A stretch of DNA of 9,064 nt, from positions 1 to 9,064 of the forward strand of contig JANXSE010000317.1 in the NCBI GenBank assembly GCA_025356695.1, written 5' to 3'. Below are positions 1 through 5,950 of the stretch, in pieces (the first letter of the stretch is position 1; each line of letters opens with the position of its first letter). Both the position numbers and the translations under genes were made by a program. A model generated the notes under the pieces. The model was given only the letters and a program-made list of their open reading frames with translations. It did no database searches and was not told where the DNA came from. The DNA is from Betaproteobacteria bacterium. GTDB lineage: Bacteria; Pseudomonadota; Gammaproteobacteria; Burkholderiales; SG8-41.

Positions 1-321
1 CTTCGCCGTCGCGCCGGCATCGACCGCCTGCTTGAAGAAGGCATCGACGTTTTCGACGTAGAGATGGATCGTCACCGGCGTGCCCTTCAGGCTCTTCGGC
101 CCCAGCGAATTCCATTGCGGCATTTCATCCACCAGCATCAGTGCCGAGCCGCAGATGCGGATGCGCGCATGCATGAGCTTGCCGTCCGGTGCCGGCAGGC
201 GGAATTCCTCGACAGCGTTGAATGCTTTTTTGTAAAACTCGATGGCATCGGCGGCACCGGCACAGACAATGTGCGGCGTCATCGTATGCATGCCTTCAGG
301 GATTGCTTTGACTTTCGACAT
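1..321 (-). CDS. VOC superfamily (PhnB/glyoxalase-like) protein, C-terminus cut by window edge
   Basis: The visible 107 residues begin MSKVKAIPEGMHTMTPHIVC and fit the PhnB-like branch of the VOC (glyoxalase/bleomycin-resistance) fold. The segment AADAIEFYKKAF (residues 23-34) is the typical first helix of that family, and TPVTIHLYVENVDAFFKQAVDAGA (81-104) starts the second beta-alpha-beta half. The reading frame is open to the window edge, so roughly the last third is missing. The start is ATG with a GGAGAA ribosome site 5 bases upstream. The gene begins 17 bases after the DGPF gene at 339-755, so it is probably the third gene of that operon. PhnB-like proteins are often annotated as 3-demethylubiquinone methyltransferase-like but are usually of unknown substrate. 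The VOC metal ligands cannot all be checked because the protein is truncated. The family call is secure; the function is not known. Confidence 0.88.
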   Translation of the reverse strand, partial: MSKVKAIPEGMHTMTPHIVCAGAADAIEFYKKAFNAVEEFRLPAPDGKLMHARIRICGSALMLVDEMPQWNSLGPKSLKGTPVTIHLYVENVDAFFKQAVDAGATAK

Positions 322-338
322 GTTCTTCTCCGTAAAAT

Positions 339-755
339 TTATTTTTTGCGCGAGGCATCGAGTTCGCGCATGCGGTCGACCGCATCGCTCGGCCCGAAAT
401 CCTCCAGTTCGAAATACGGCCGCACTTCGATTTCGCCGTTTTTTCCCTCACCCGACGGGTTTGGAAAACGCTTGGTCAGCTCGATCGCCTCTTCGCGCGA
501 CTTCACGTTGATGATGGTATACCCCGCAATCAGCTCCTTGGTCTCCGCGAACGGGCCGTCGATCAGCGTTGCTTTGCCGCCGGCGTGTCTGACGCGCCAG
601 CCCTGCACGCTCGGTTTCAGCCCCGCGCCATCGACCAACACGCCGGATTTGGCCAGATCCTCGTGAAATCTTCCCATATCGCTCAGCAGTTTTTCGCCGG
701 GCATGACGCCGGCTTCGGTGTCGGCGTTGGCGCGCACCATGATCATGAACCGCAT
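339..755 (-). CDS. YciI-like DGPF-domain protein (paralogue 1)
   Basis: This is a 138-residue protein starting MRFMIMVRANADTEAGV. It carries the family signature DGPFAETKELIAGY (residues 66-79) and the late motif EIEVRPYFELEDF (108-120). DGPF proteins (YCII-related, also called PhnB-associated in older annotation) adopt a ferredoxin-like dimeric fold. Their biochemical role is not established, but they are the usual genomic companions of ECF42 sigma factors. I chose the ATG at 755 because AAGGAGAT lies 6 bases upstream and because the paralogue starts at the equivalent residue. The reading frame stays open upstream to 914, but that part overlaps the neighbouring gene and has no family similarity. 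The gene lies 55 bases after the paralogue's stop and 17 bases before the VOC gene, which suggests one transcript. Identity to the paralogue is concentrated in the N-terminus and the DGP[F/Y]AETKE[L/M]I core. Confidence 0.93.
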   Translation of the reverse strand: MRFMIMVRANADTEAGVMPGEKLLSDMGRFHEDLAKSGVLVDGAGLKPSVQGWRVRHAGGKATLIDGPFAETKELIAGYTIINVKSREEAIELTKRFPNPSGEGKNGEIEVRPYFELEDFGPSDAVDRMRELDASRKK

Positions 756-780
756 GTTTGATCTCCTTGAATGAACCGGC

Positions 781-826
781 GCGCGCGGCACCATTGCTTG
801 TTCGACGGCATCAGGCTGCCGCGCGC
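781..826 (-). repeat. Inverted repeat spanning the end of DGPF paralogue 2
   Basis: The 10-bp arms GCGCGCGGCA (781-790) and TGCCGCGCGC (817-826) are perfect reverse complements, separated by 26 bases. The stop codon of the gene at 811-1215 lies in the loop. No U-run follows on the minus-strand transcript, so this is not a standard terminator. It could be an mRNA-processing or stability hairpin that sets different levels for the two DGPF proteins, or simply a by-product of high GC. Confidence 0.4.
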
Positions 827-1215
827 TGTGTGCTCCGCGTGAACACCGGCGCGAGTTGGGCGGCAAACTCCTCCACGTCGCGCACCTGGCGCACCTCGAT
901 TTCAGAATCGCCATGCGTGGGAATCGGACAGCGCTTGACCCATTCGATGGCTTCTTCCTGCGAATTGACCTGCCAGATCCAGAAGCCGCCGATCATTTCT
1001 TTGGTCTCGGCGTAGGGGCCGTCGGATATCTTCCACTTTCCCGCCGCGGGCCTGACGCGCGCGCCATTTGTGGCCGGGTGCAGTCCTTCCAGCGCAAGCA
1101 GCACGCCGGCGGCGGCGAGGTCGTCGTTAAACTTTTGCATTTCGGTGATGAATTTGCTGTCCGGTGCCGCGGATGCGCAGTTTCCGTTCGATTTGACGAT
1201 GATCATGAATCGCAT
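811..1215 (-). CDS. YciI-like DGPF-domain protein (paralogue 2)
   Basis: This is a 134-residue protein starting MRFMIIVKSNGNCASAAPDS. The signature is DGPYAETKEMIGGFWIW (residues 65-81), with Tyr in place of the usual Phe, followed by SQEEAIEWVKRCP (85-97) and SEIEVRQVRDVEEF (104-117). It belongs to the same YCII-related family as its downstream neighbour. The ATG start has GGAGAT upstream, nearly identical to the leader of the other copy. It is the first gene after the sigma factor, and the gap of 145 bases between them holds an ECF-type promoter candidate at 1322-1348. The leader would be about 100 bases long and contains a 9-bp direct repeat. The stop codon sits in the loop of a GC-rich inverted repeat (781-826). 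The molecular function is unknown; a link to stress or redox signalling is only suggested by its companion sigma factor. Confidence 0.93.
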   Translation of the reverse strand: MRFMIIVKSNGNCASAAPDSKFITEMQKFNDDLAAAGVLLALEGLHPATNGARVRPAAGKWKISDGPYAETKEMIGGFWIWQVNSQEEAIEWVKRCPIPTHGDSEIEVRQVRDVEEFAAQLAPVFTRSTQRAAA

Positions 1216-1257
1216 GATGCTATCTCCTTGTAGTTGCAGCGTATGTTCTGGACTGGG

Positions 1258-1286
1258 CGACAGTCTATAACAGCTCCCGACAGTCT
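1258..1286. repeat. Direct repeat CGACAGTCT x2 in the DGPF operon leader
   Basis: The 9-mer CGACAGTCT occurs at 1258-1266 and again at 1278-1286, exactly 20 bases apart, which is about two helical turns. It lies between the ECF-type promoter candidate and the first DGPF gene. Same-face spacing is typical of dimeric or paired regulator sites, but no regulator is identified. Confidence 0.4.
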
Positions 1287-1321
1287 GCCCGGCGGTGAAA
1301 ATTGATCTGCTTCAAAGCATA

Positions 1322-1348
1322 GTCGAATGGCAGGACGCCGATTCGACA
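1322..1348 (-). promoter_or_regulatory. Putative ECF42-type promoter of the DGPF-DGPF-VOC operon
   Basis: Read on the minus strand, TGTCGA (1348 to 1343) is followed by a 17-base spacer and then CGAC (1325 to 1322). As I recall it, the ECF42 target promoter described in Streptomyces venezuelae has TGTCGA at -35 and CG[A/T]C at -10, which this matches in full. The site lies 13 bases past the stop of the sigma gene and about 107 bases before the first DGPF start. This is exactly where a promoter for the companion operon would be expected. The match is seen in the sequence; activity is inferred. Confidence 0.68.
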
Positions 1349-1360
1349 GGCCCCGGAAAA

Positions 1361-2605
1361 TTATTTTTCGAGCCCGGCCAGGCGCCGCTCGATGAATCGC
1401 TGCTCCGGTTCCTGCCGCGTCAACGCAAGTGCGCGTTCGTACGCAGTTCGAGCCTCGGCGGTTTTGCCCAGGCGCCGGCAGAAATCGGCACGCGCGGCAT
1501 GCGCAAGACGGTAATCGTCGAGTTCGCCGCGCGCCAGCAGCGCATCGACAATGGCCAGCCCGGCTGCCGGTCCGTCGCGCATCGCCACCGCCACCGCACG
1601 GTTCAGTTCGATCACCGGCGAAGGTTCGAGCGCGAACAACAAATCATAAAGCGCGACAATTTCGGCCCAATCGGTCACCGCCGCATCCGCGGCTTCCGCA
1701 TGCACCGCCGAGATCGCCGCCTGTATCGTATAGGCGGCGGGCGGGCGCAACGGCAGCGCACGCTCGACCAGCGCCACGCCTTCTGCAATCTGCGCGCGGT
1801 CCCATAACGCGCGGTCCTGCTCGTCGAGCAAAATCAAATCACCGGAATCGGAGGTGCGCGCCGCACGTCGCGATTCATGCAGCAGCATCAGCGCCAGCAA
1901 TCCCATCGCCTCGGCTTCCGGCAGCAGTTCAACCAGCAAGCGCGCCAAACGGATCGCCTCGCCCGACAAATCCGCACGCGTCAGCGAACCGCCCGACGAT
2001 GCCGAATAACCTTCGTTAAACACGAGATAGATCACGCGCAGCACGCTGTCGAGCCGTTCGGTGAGTTCGTCCGGCGCCGGCACCGCATACGGAATTTTCG
2101 CGTCGCGGATTTTTGTTTTCGCGCGCACGATGCGCTGCGCCAGCGTCGGCGCGCCGGTGAGAAACGCTGCGGCGATTTCCTCGGTGGTCAGCCCGCACAC
2201 TTCGCGCAGCGTCAGCGCCACCTGCGCGTCCGGCGGCAAGGCCGGATGGCAGCAGGTGAAGATCAGGCGCAGGCGGTCATCCTCGATCTCGTCATGATCA
2301 ACCGCCGCGCGTTCATCAGCGATGTTTTCGACCGCGTCATCATCAAGCGCGGTGAAGCGCGCGCCGCGCCGCATGGCATCAATAGCCTTGAAACGCCCCG
2401 CCGACACCAGCCAAGCGCGCGGATTGTCCGGCACGCCCTCTTGCGGCCACTGCTCGAGCGCCGCGCGAAATGCCTCATGCAGCGCTTCTTCAGCGACATC
2501 GAAGTCACCGAGCAGGCGGACCAGCGTGGCGAAGACGCGGCGCGACTCGGCACGGTACACCTCGTCCACCATCCTGCGGGCCAATTTGTCGGGGTCTTCG
2601 ATCAT
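1361..2605 (-). CDS. ECF42-type RNA polymerase sigma factor with DUF6596 and TPR-like C-terminal extension
   Basis: This 414-residue protein is about twice the length of a minimal ECF sigma factor, as expected for the ECF42 group. The sigma2 region spans about residues 18-82 (GDFDVAEEALHEAF, then NPRAWLVSAGRFKAIDAMRR). Sigma4 spans about 113-168 (LIFTCCHPAL and ALTLREVCGLTTEEIAAAFL, the -35-binding helices). DUF6596 begins at RLDSVLRVIYLVFNEGYSAS (184-203). A helical TPR-like tail runs from about 315 to 400 (LEPSPVIELNRAVAVAMRDG and KTAEARTAYERALAL). In this group the tail is reported to be needed for activity, and no anti-sigma factor is usual; none is seen here. I chose ATG at 2605, with GGAG 5 bases upstream, over an in-frame TTG at 2626. 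The two DGPF genes directly downstream are the classical genetic partners. A promoter resembling the presumed target site lies upstream at 2679-2705, which suggests autoregulation. The inducing signal is unknown. Confidence 0.95.
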   Translation of the reverse strand: MIEDPDKLARRMVDEVYRAESRRVFATLVRLLGDFDVAEEALHEAFRAALEQWPQEGVPDNPRAWLVSAGRFKAIDAMRRGARFTALDDDAVENIADERAAVDHDEIEDDRLRLIFTCCHPALPPDAQVALTLREVCGLTTEEIAAAFLTGAPTLAQRIVRAKTKIRDAKIPYAVPAPDELTERLDSVLRVIYLVFNEGYSASSGGSLTRADLSGEAIRLARLLVELLPEAEAMGLLALMLLHESRRAARTSDSGDLILLDEQDRALWDRAQIAEGVALVERALPLRPPAAYTIQAAISAVHAEAADAAVTDWAEIVALYDLLFALEPSPVIELNRAVAVAMRDGPAAGLAIVDALLARGELDDYRLAHAARADFCRRLGKTAEARTAYERALALTRQEPEQRFIERRLAGLEK

Positions 2606-2678
2606 CGCTCCAGCCTTCGCTGCCAAGCCAGTTTAAACGAGGCCGCCACCCGCCCTCTAAAAAAAGCGAAGCCGGCCG

Positions 2679-2705
2679 GTCGAATTCAGGCCGCGCCAAT
2701 CGACC
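2679..2705 (-). promoter_or_regulatory. Putative autoregulatory ECF42-type promoter upstream of the sigma gene
   Basis: On the minus strand, GGTCGA (2705 to 2700) is followed by 17 bases and CGAC (2682 to 2679). It has the same spacing and the same ATTCGAC at the -10 end as the site at 1322-1348, with one mismatch (G for T) at the first -35 base. The site lies about 74 bases before the chosen sigma start. The repeated architecture within one locus makes chance less likely. It also lies upstream of the divergent small ORF at 2743. Confidence 0.52.
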
Positions 2706-2742
2706 AAGGGGTAACACCGCCAATAACCCAAAGGATTTGCGC

Positions 2743-2897
2743 ATGTTCAGCCGTCAGACTGCATCACCACGCGAATTCCGGAAATGGTGCGCGTACGCGC
2801 TGCTGTTGCTGATGCCGGGCAGCATGCTGGTATTGCCGCTGCTGTGGCTGTTCAGGCGGAACGGCGGGCCGGCGGGCCGGCCGTGCGTTTCAGCTAA
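2743..2897 (+). pseudogene. Small single-pass membrane protein ORF, frameshifted near its end by an 8-bp tandem duplication
   Basis: ATG at 2743 is preceded by AAAGGA with a 7-base spacer. The protein starts MFSRQTASPREFRKWCAYAL. It has one hydrophobic segment (about residues 16-37, AYALLLLMPGSMLVLPLLWLF) flanked by basic residues, so it looks like a small inner-membrane protein with an N-terminal cytoplasmic tail. I do not recognise a named family. In the frame as given there is no stop until 3448-3450, which would give an implausible 235-residue product antisense to the kinase gene. The sequence GGGCCGGC is tandemly duplicated at 2866-2873 and 2874-2881. Removing one copy brings the TAA at 2895-2897 into frame and yields a 48-residue protein ending GGPAVRFS. 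The span given is that of the inferred ancestral gene. It could be a real frameshift, a slippage site or an assembly error. Confidence 0.55.
2866..2881. repeat. 8-bp tandem duplication GGGCCGGC x2
   Basis: Two perfect adjacent copies occur at 2866-2873 and 2874-2881. The length is not a multiple of three, so the duplication shifts the frame of the small ORF at 2743. It lies 9 bases before the kinase gene's stop codon on the other strand and leaves that gene intact. Confidence 0.85.
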
Positions 2898-4386
2898 GCC
2901 TTGGCGCCAGCGTGAAATAAATGGTCGCGCCCTGCTCGACGACGCCTTGCGCCCGGATTCTGCCGCCATGCCGCTCGACGATACGCTGGGCCGTCGCCAG
3001 GCCGATGCCATTGCCCTCGAACTCGTTGGAGTGGTGCAAACGCTGGAACGGACGGAACAGGTGGCTCGCATACTGTGCGTCGAAACCGGCACCGTCGTCG
3101 CGCACGAAATAAACGGCCTCGCCTGCGGTCTGTTCGACGCCGAATTCAATCCGGGCGCTCGCATGCTTGGAGGTAAACTTCCAGGCATTGCGTATCAGGA
3201 TTTCGAGCAGGTTGGAAACCAGCACCGCATCGGCCTGCGCGACCAGATCCGGAGCAATATCAAAAATCACGACGCGCGCGGGCTCCGTCTCACGCAATTG
3301 TTGCGCGATCTCCCCCACCACCGAACTCAGATTGATCTCGCACAACTGCAGTTGCCCTCGCGAAAGGCGCGACAGGTTCAACAGACCGTCGATCAATTGC
3401 GCCATGCGGTTGCCGGCATTGCAGATCTTGTCGAGATAACGCCGGGCTGAGGCATCGAGTTGCGCACCGCATTCCTGCAGCAGAATCTGGCTGAATCCTA
3501 CGATGCCGCGCAACGGCGCGCGCAAGTCGTGCGCCACCGAATAGCTGAAGGTATCGAGCTCGCTCAGGCTGCGGCGCAGTTCGCTGGTCTTTTCCAGCAC
3601 CAGCAATTCAAGATTGTCGTTGAGCTGGCGCAGCTTCTCTTCCACCGCCTTGCGCGCCGAAATGTCCTGCATCACACCGATGACGCGACGATCCGGAAGC
3701 GAGCGCGCTTCAAGGCGGATCCAGTGCTCGCTGTCGCGTTCGGTGGCACTGCGAAATTCCACGTGATACGGTATCAGTTGCACGAGGCAACGCTCGAACT
3801 CCGCGCAGACCCGTTCGCGGTCCGCGCCGTCGACGCATTCCAGCAGCGTGCCGAAGGTAACCGGGACGCCCTGCCCGAGACCGAGAATATCGCTCGAGCG
3901 TTCCGACAGCAGCACGTTGCGCGATTCGCCATCCATATCCCACACGCCCATGTCGGCCACTTCGAGGGCGAGACGCAACCGCTCCTCGCTTGCGCCCAGT
4001 TCGAGTTCGACTTTGTGCCGTTCGAGCGCCATCGTGATGGTGGCATGCATTTCGCGCTCGGAAAACGGCTTGAGCAAATAGCCGTAGGGGCGCGTCGCGC
4101 GTGCGCGCTCGATGGTGGCATCTTCCGAGTAGGCGGTGAGAAAAATCACCGACAACGGATGGCTCGCATTGAGTCTCGACGCGACTTCAATACCGTCCAT
4201 TTCTCCCTGAATATGGATATCCATCAGTACCAGGTCCGGATCCAGTTGATCGACCAGACGCAGCGCCTCCTCGCCCGAGGCGGCGACGGCGGGAACGTCA
4301 TAACCCAGCCGCGACAGCCGCTGCTGCAGATTGAAGGCAACGATACTTTCGTCCTCGACGACCATGATTTTGATCGGCGCATTCAT
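2890..4386 (-). CDS. REC-PAS-HisKA-HATPase hybrid response regulator/histidine kinase
   Basis: This is a 498-residue signalling protein. The N-terminal receiver domain (about 5-122) has the acidic pocket E11/D12, the phospho-acceptor D56 in LVLMDIH, T84 in FLTAYS and K106 in LLKPF. A PAS domain follows (about 133-245, ending GVMQDISARKAVEE). A coiled linker leads to the HisKA domain, with H286 in FSYSVAHDLRAPLRG. The HATPase_c domain shows N400 (N box), DDGAGF at 430-435 (G1), LFRPFQRLH at 443-451 and GNGIGLA at 458-464 (G2). All catalytic residues are present. There is no signal peptide or membrane segment, so it is probably cytosolic. The H-box style resembles phytochrome-type kinases. The start overlaps the stop of the upstream kinase gene by 4 bases (ATGA), implying translational coupling and a shared pathway. 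The REC domain may accept phosphate from that upstream kinase, which is an inference. No DNA-binding output domain is present, so a further partner is likely. Confidence 0.95.
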   Translation of the reverse strand: MNAPIKIMVVEDESIVAFNLQQRLSRLGYDVPAVAASGEEALRLVDQLDPDLVLMDIHIQGEMDGIEVASRLNASHPLSVIFLTAYSEDATIERARATRPYGYLLKPFSEREMHATITMALERHKVELELGASEERLRLALEVADMGVWDMDGESRNVLLSERSSDILGLGQGVPVTFGTLLECVDGADRERVCAEFERCLVQLIPYHVEFRSATERDSEHWIRLEARSLPDRRVIGVMQDISARKAVEEKLRQLNDNLELLVLEKTSELRRSLSELDTFSYSVAHDLRAPLRGIVGFSQILLQECGAQLDASARRYLDKICNAGNRMAQLIDGLLNLSRLSRGQLQLCEINLSSVVGEIAQQLRETEPARVVIFDIAPDLVAQADAVLVSNLLEILIRNAWKFTSKHASARIEFGVEQTAGEAVYFVRDDGAGFDAQYASHLFRPFQRLHHSNEFEGNGIGLATAQRIVERHGGRIRAQGVVEQGATIYFTLAPRLS

Positions 4387-5801
4387 GCCGGCGCCTCCGT
4401 CGAAAAGCAGACGCTAAACCGCGTCGGCTCCGCGCGCCGCACCTCGAGCCGCCCCTTGATCTGCTGCGTGAGTAGATTCACCAGTTGCATGCCCAACGTC
4501 TGCATCGTGACCAGATCCAGCTCCGGCGCAATGGCCACACCGTCGTTACTGACGCTGAGCACAACTTCGCCGGGCGGTTTCCGCTTCAGCTCGATCCAGA
4601 TGTTTCCCGCCGTCGCACCGGGGAAACCGTGTTTCAGGGCGTTAGTCACCAGCTCGTTGACCATCAGACCGCAGGGAATCGCCACGTTGATCGGCAGATC
4701 GACCCGCTGTGCGTGGATATGGATCTCGACGCGGCCGGCGCCCGATGCATAAGAGCCCATCAGCATCGGCACCAGCTGGCCGATGAAATGTTGAAAATCG
4801 ACACGCGCAAAGTCATGCGACTGGTAGAGCGTCTGGTGGATCAGTGACATCGAGCGCACGCGGTTCTGGCTGTCGCGCAGCATTGCTGCGGTAGCGGTGT
4901 CGCTGGTGCGGCTCGCCTGCAGATCGAGCAGGCTGTCGATGACCTGCAGATTGTTCTTCACTCGGTGATGTATCTCGCCGAGCAGCAGATCCTTTTCCTC
5001 GAGCGCCGCGCGGATACGCTCTTCGCGAAGCTTGCGTTCGGTAATGTCGACGATGGCCGAGAGCACCATCGGCCCTTCTTCGGTTTCGATCGGATTGAGA
5101 CCGATCTCCACCGGAAATTCGCTGCCGTCGCGGCGCAGCGCATAGAGGTCACGTCCCGCCCCCATGGCGCGCGCGTTCGGTACCGCGAAAAAGCCGTCCC
5201 GCAGCGAAGGATGACCGCCGCGAAACCGTTCGGGCACCAGCATGTCGATCGTCTGCCCCAGCAACTCGCGGCGCGGATAGCCAAACATTTTCTCGGTCTG
5301 CACGTTGACCATCGCAATCGCGCCGGCCCTGTCGATCATAACCATCGCGCTCGGCGCCGATTCGACGACCTGCTGCAAGCGGCGCTCCAGGCGTTTACGC
5401 TCAGTGATGTCGACAATAGCCGAAATCACCATCACCCCTTCCCCGGTCTCGACCGGATTGAGGCCGATCTCCACCGGAAATTCGCTGCCGTCCTTGCGCA
5501 ACGCGTAGAGATCGCGCCCGGCACCCATCGAACGCGCACTGGTCGCCGCGAAGAAGCCATGGCGGTAACCCGGATGCGCCTGCCGGTAACGTACGGGAAC
5601 CAGTCGCTCAACGGGCTGCCCGATCAATTCGTCGTGCGTATAACCGAACACTTTCTCGGCCTCGATGTTGACCATCGTAATCGCGCCACGGTGATCCACC
5701 ACCACCATGGCGACCGGCATGCGTTCAAAAGCGCGCGCCAGCAAGTGCGTTGAATCGCCTGAGCGCGATTCAATGTTATCGCTATCAACCCTTGCGTCCA
5801 T
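4383..5801 (-). CDS. PAS-PAS-HisKA_2 sensor histidine kinase
   Basis: This is a 472-residue kinase. Two PAS domains lie in tandem (about 18-135 and 139-257), each ending in [V/L]SAIVDITERK. They are unusually alike, with GAGRDLYALR[K/R]DGSEFPVEIGLNP in both. The HisKA_2 dimerisation domain follows, with LLGEIHHRVKNNLQVIDSLL (273-292); the phospho-acceptor is H278 or H279. The ATPase domain carries NELVTNALKHGF (382-393), SNDGVAI (418-424) and TLGMQLV (435-441). This layout is that of the LOV/HWE-related soluble kinases, but no LOV cysteine motif (NCRFLQ) is seen, so the ligand is not predictable. No membrane segment is evident. I chose ATG at 5801 because the protein is family-like from there. 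An in-frame GTG at 5906 would add 35 residues with no domain similarity. The ribosome site is weak (AGG about 14 bases upstream). The gene's end overlaps the next kinase gene by 4 bases. Confidence 0.94.
   Translation of the reverse strand: MDARVDSDNIESRSGDSTHLLARAFERMPVAMVVVDHRGAITMVNIEAEKVFGYTHDELIGQPVERLVPVRYRQAHPGYRHGFFAATSARSMGAGRDLYALRKDGSEFPVEIGLNPVETGEGVMVISAIVDITERKRLERRLQQVVESAPSAMVMIDRAGAIAMVNVQTEKMFGYPRRELLGQTIDMLVPERFRGGHPSLRDGFFAVPNARAMGAGRDLYALRRDGSEFPVEIGLNPIETEEGPMVLSAIVDITERKLREERIRAALEEKDLLLGEIHHRVKNNLQVIDSLLDLQASRTSDTATAAMLRDSQNRVRSMSLIHQTLYQSHDFARVDFQHFIGQLVPMLMGSYASGAGRVEIHIHAQRVDLPINVAIPCGLMVNELVTNALKHGFPGATAGNIWIELKRKPPGEVVLSVSNDGVAIAPELDLVTMQTLGMQLVNLLTQQIKGRLEVRRAEPTRFSVCFSTEAPA
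5041..5713 (-). repeat. Internal duplication of the PAS domain (363-bp period)
   Basis: The two PAS units of the kinase gene repeat with a period of 121 codons. The DNA is also close: a 29-base stretch at 5101-5129 is identical to 5464-5492. This points to a fairly recent intragenic duplication or to gene conversion between the units, since ordinary tandem PAS domains are usually much more diverged. Confidence 0.8.
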
Positions 5802-5844
5802 GCGGTTATTGCAACCTAGCAGGTTCGGCGGGAGAGCCACTCTA

Positions 5845-5862
5845 GCACAATGAATTTTGTGC
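5845..5862. promoter_or_regulatory. Perfect 18-bp dyad GCACAA-N6-TTGTGC, operator-like
   Basis: The arms GCACAA (5845-5850) and TTGTGC (5857-5862) are perfect reverse complements around a 6-base centre. The dyad lies 43 bases upstream of the chosen start of the PAS-PAS kinase operon, where a repressor or activator could act. It lies within the coding sequence only if the GTG at 5906 is the true start. No bound regulator is known, and no good sigma70 or sigma54 promoter was recognised next to it. Confidence 0.4.
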
Positions 5863-5950
5863 CGCGCCTTAACCTTTGCCGCAATTCCAGTTGCCGCGAC
5901 TTGCACTGTGACTTATTACCGGGATTTTGCATCGCGACGGTATTGCATGG

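Noticed and set aside
785..810. CGTCGA on the minus strand between the DGPF genes as another ECF promoter
   Set aside because: No CG[A/T]C occurs at the 17-base spacing. TGTCGA-like hexamers are frequent across this GC-rich window.
756..914. 53-residue N-terminal extension of DGPF paralogue 1
   Set aside because: The family start at 755 has a strong ribosome site. The extension overlaps the end of the upstream gene and has no family similarity.
1877..2812. Plus-strand ORF of 311 codons opposite the sigma gene
   Set aside because: It is the antisense shadow of a well-conserved sigma factor, has low-complexity Arg/Gln composition and no ribosome site.
2862..2883. GC-rich palindromic tract between the converging small ORF and kinase gene as a terminator
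   Set aside because: There is no T-run on either strand. The structure is better explained by the 8-bp tandem duplication.
3460..4752. Long plus-strand ORF (430 codons) opposite the two kinase genes
   Set aside because: It lies antisense to two genes with complete catalytic motifs. Its translation is rich in Arg, His and Gln with no domain, which is the usual shadow of high-GC coding DNA.
5840..5870. Sigma54-type promoter (GGCAC...TTGTGC) upstream of the kinase operon
   Set aside because: The GG and GC doublets are not at the required 10-base spacing, and no sigma54 activator is nearby.
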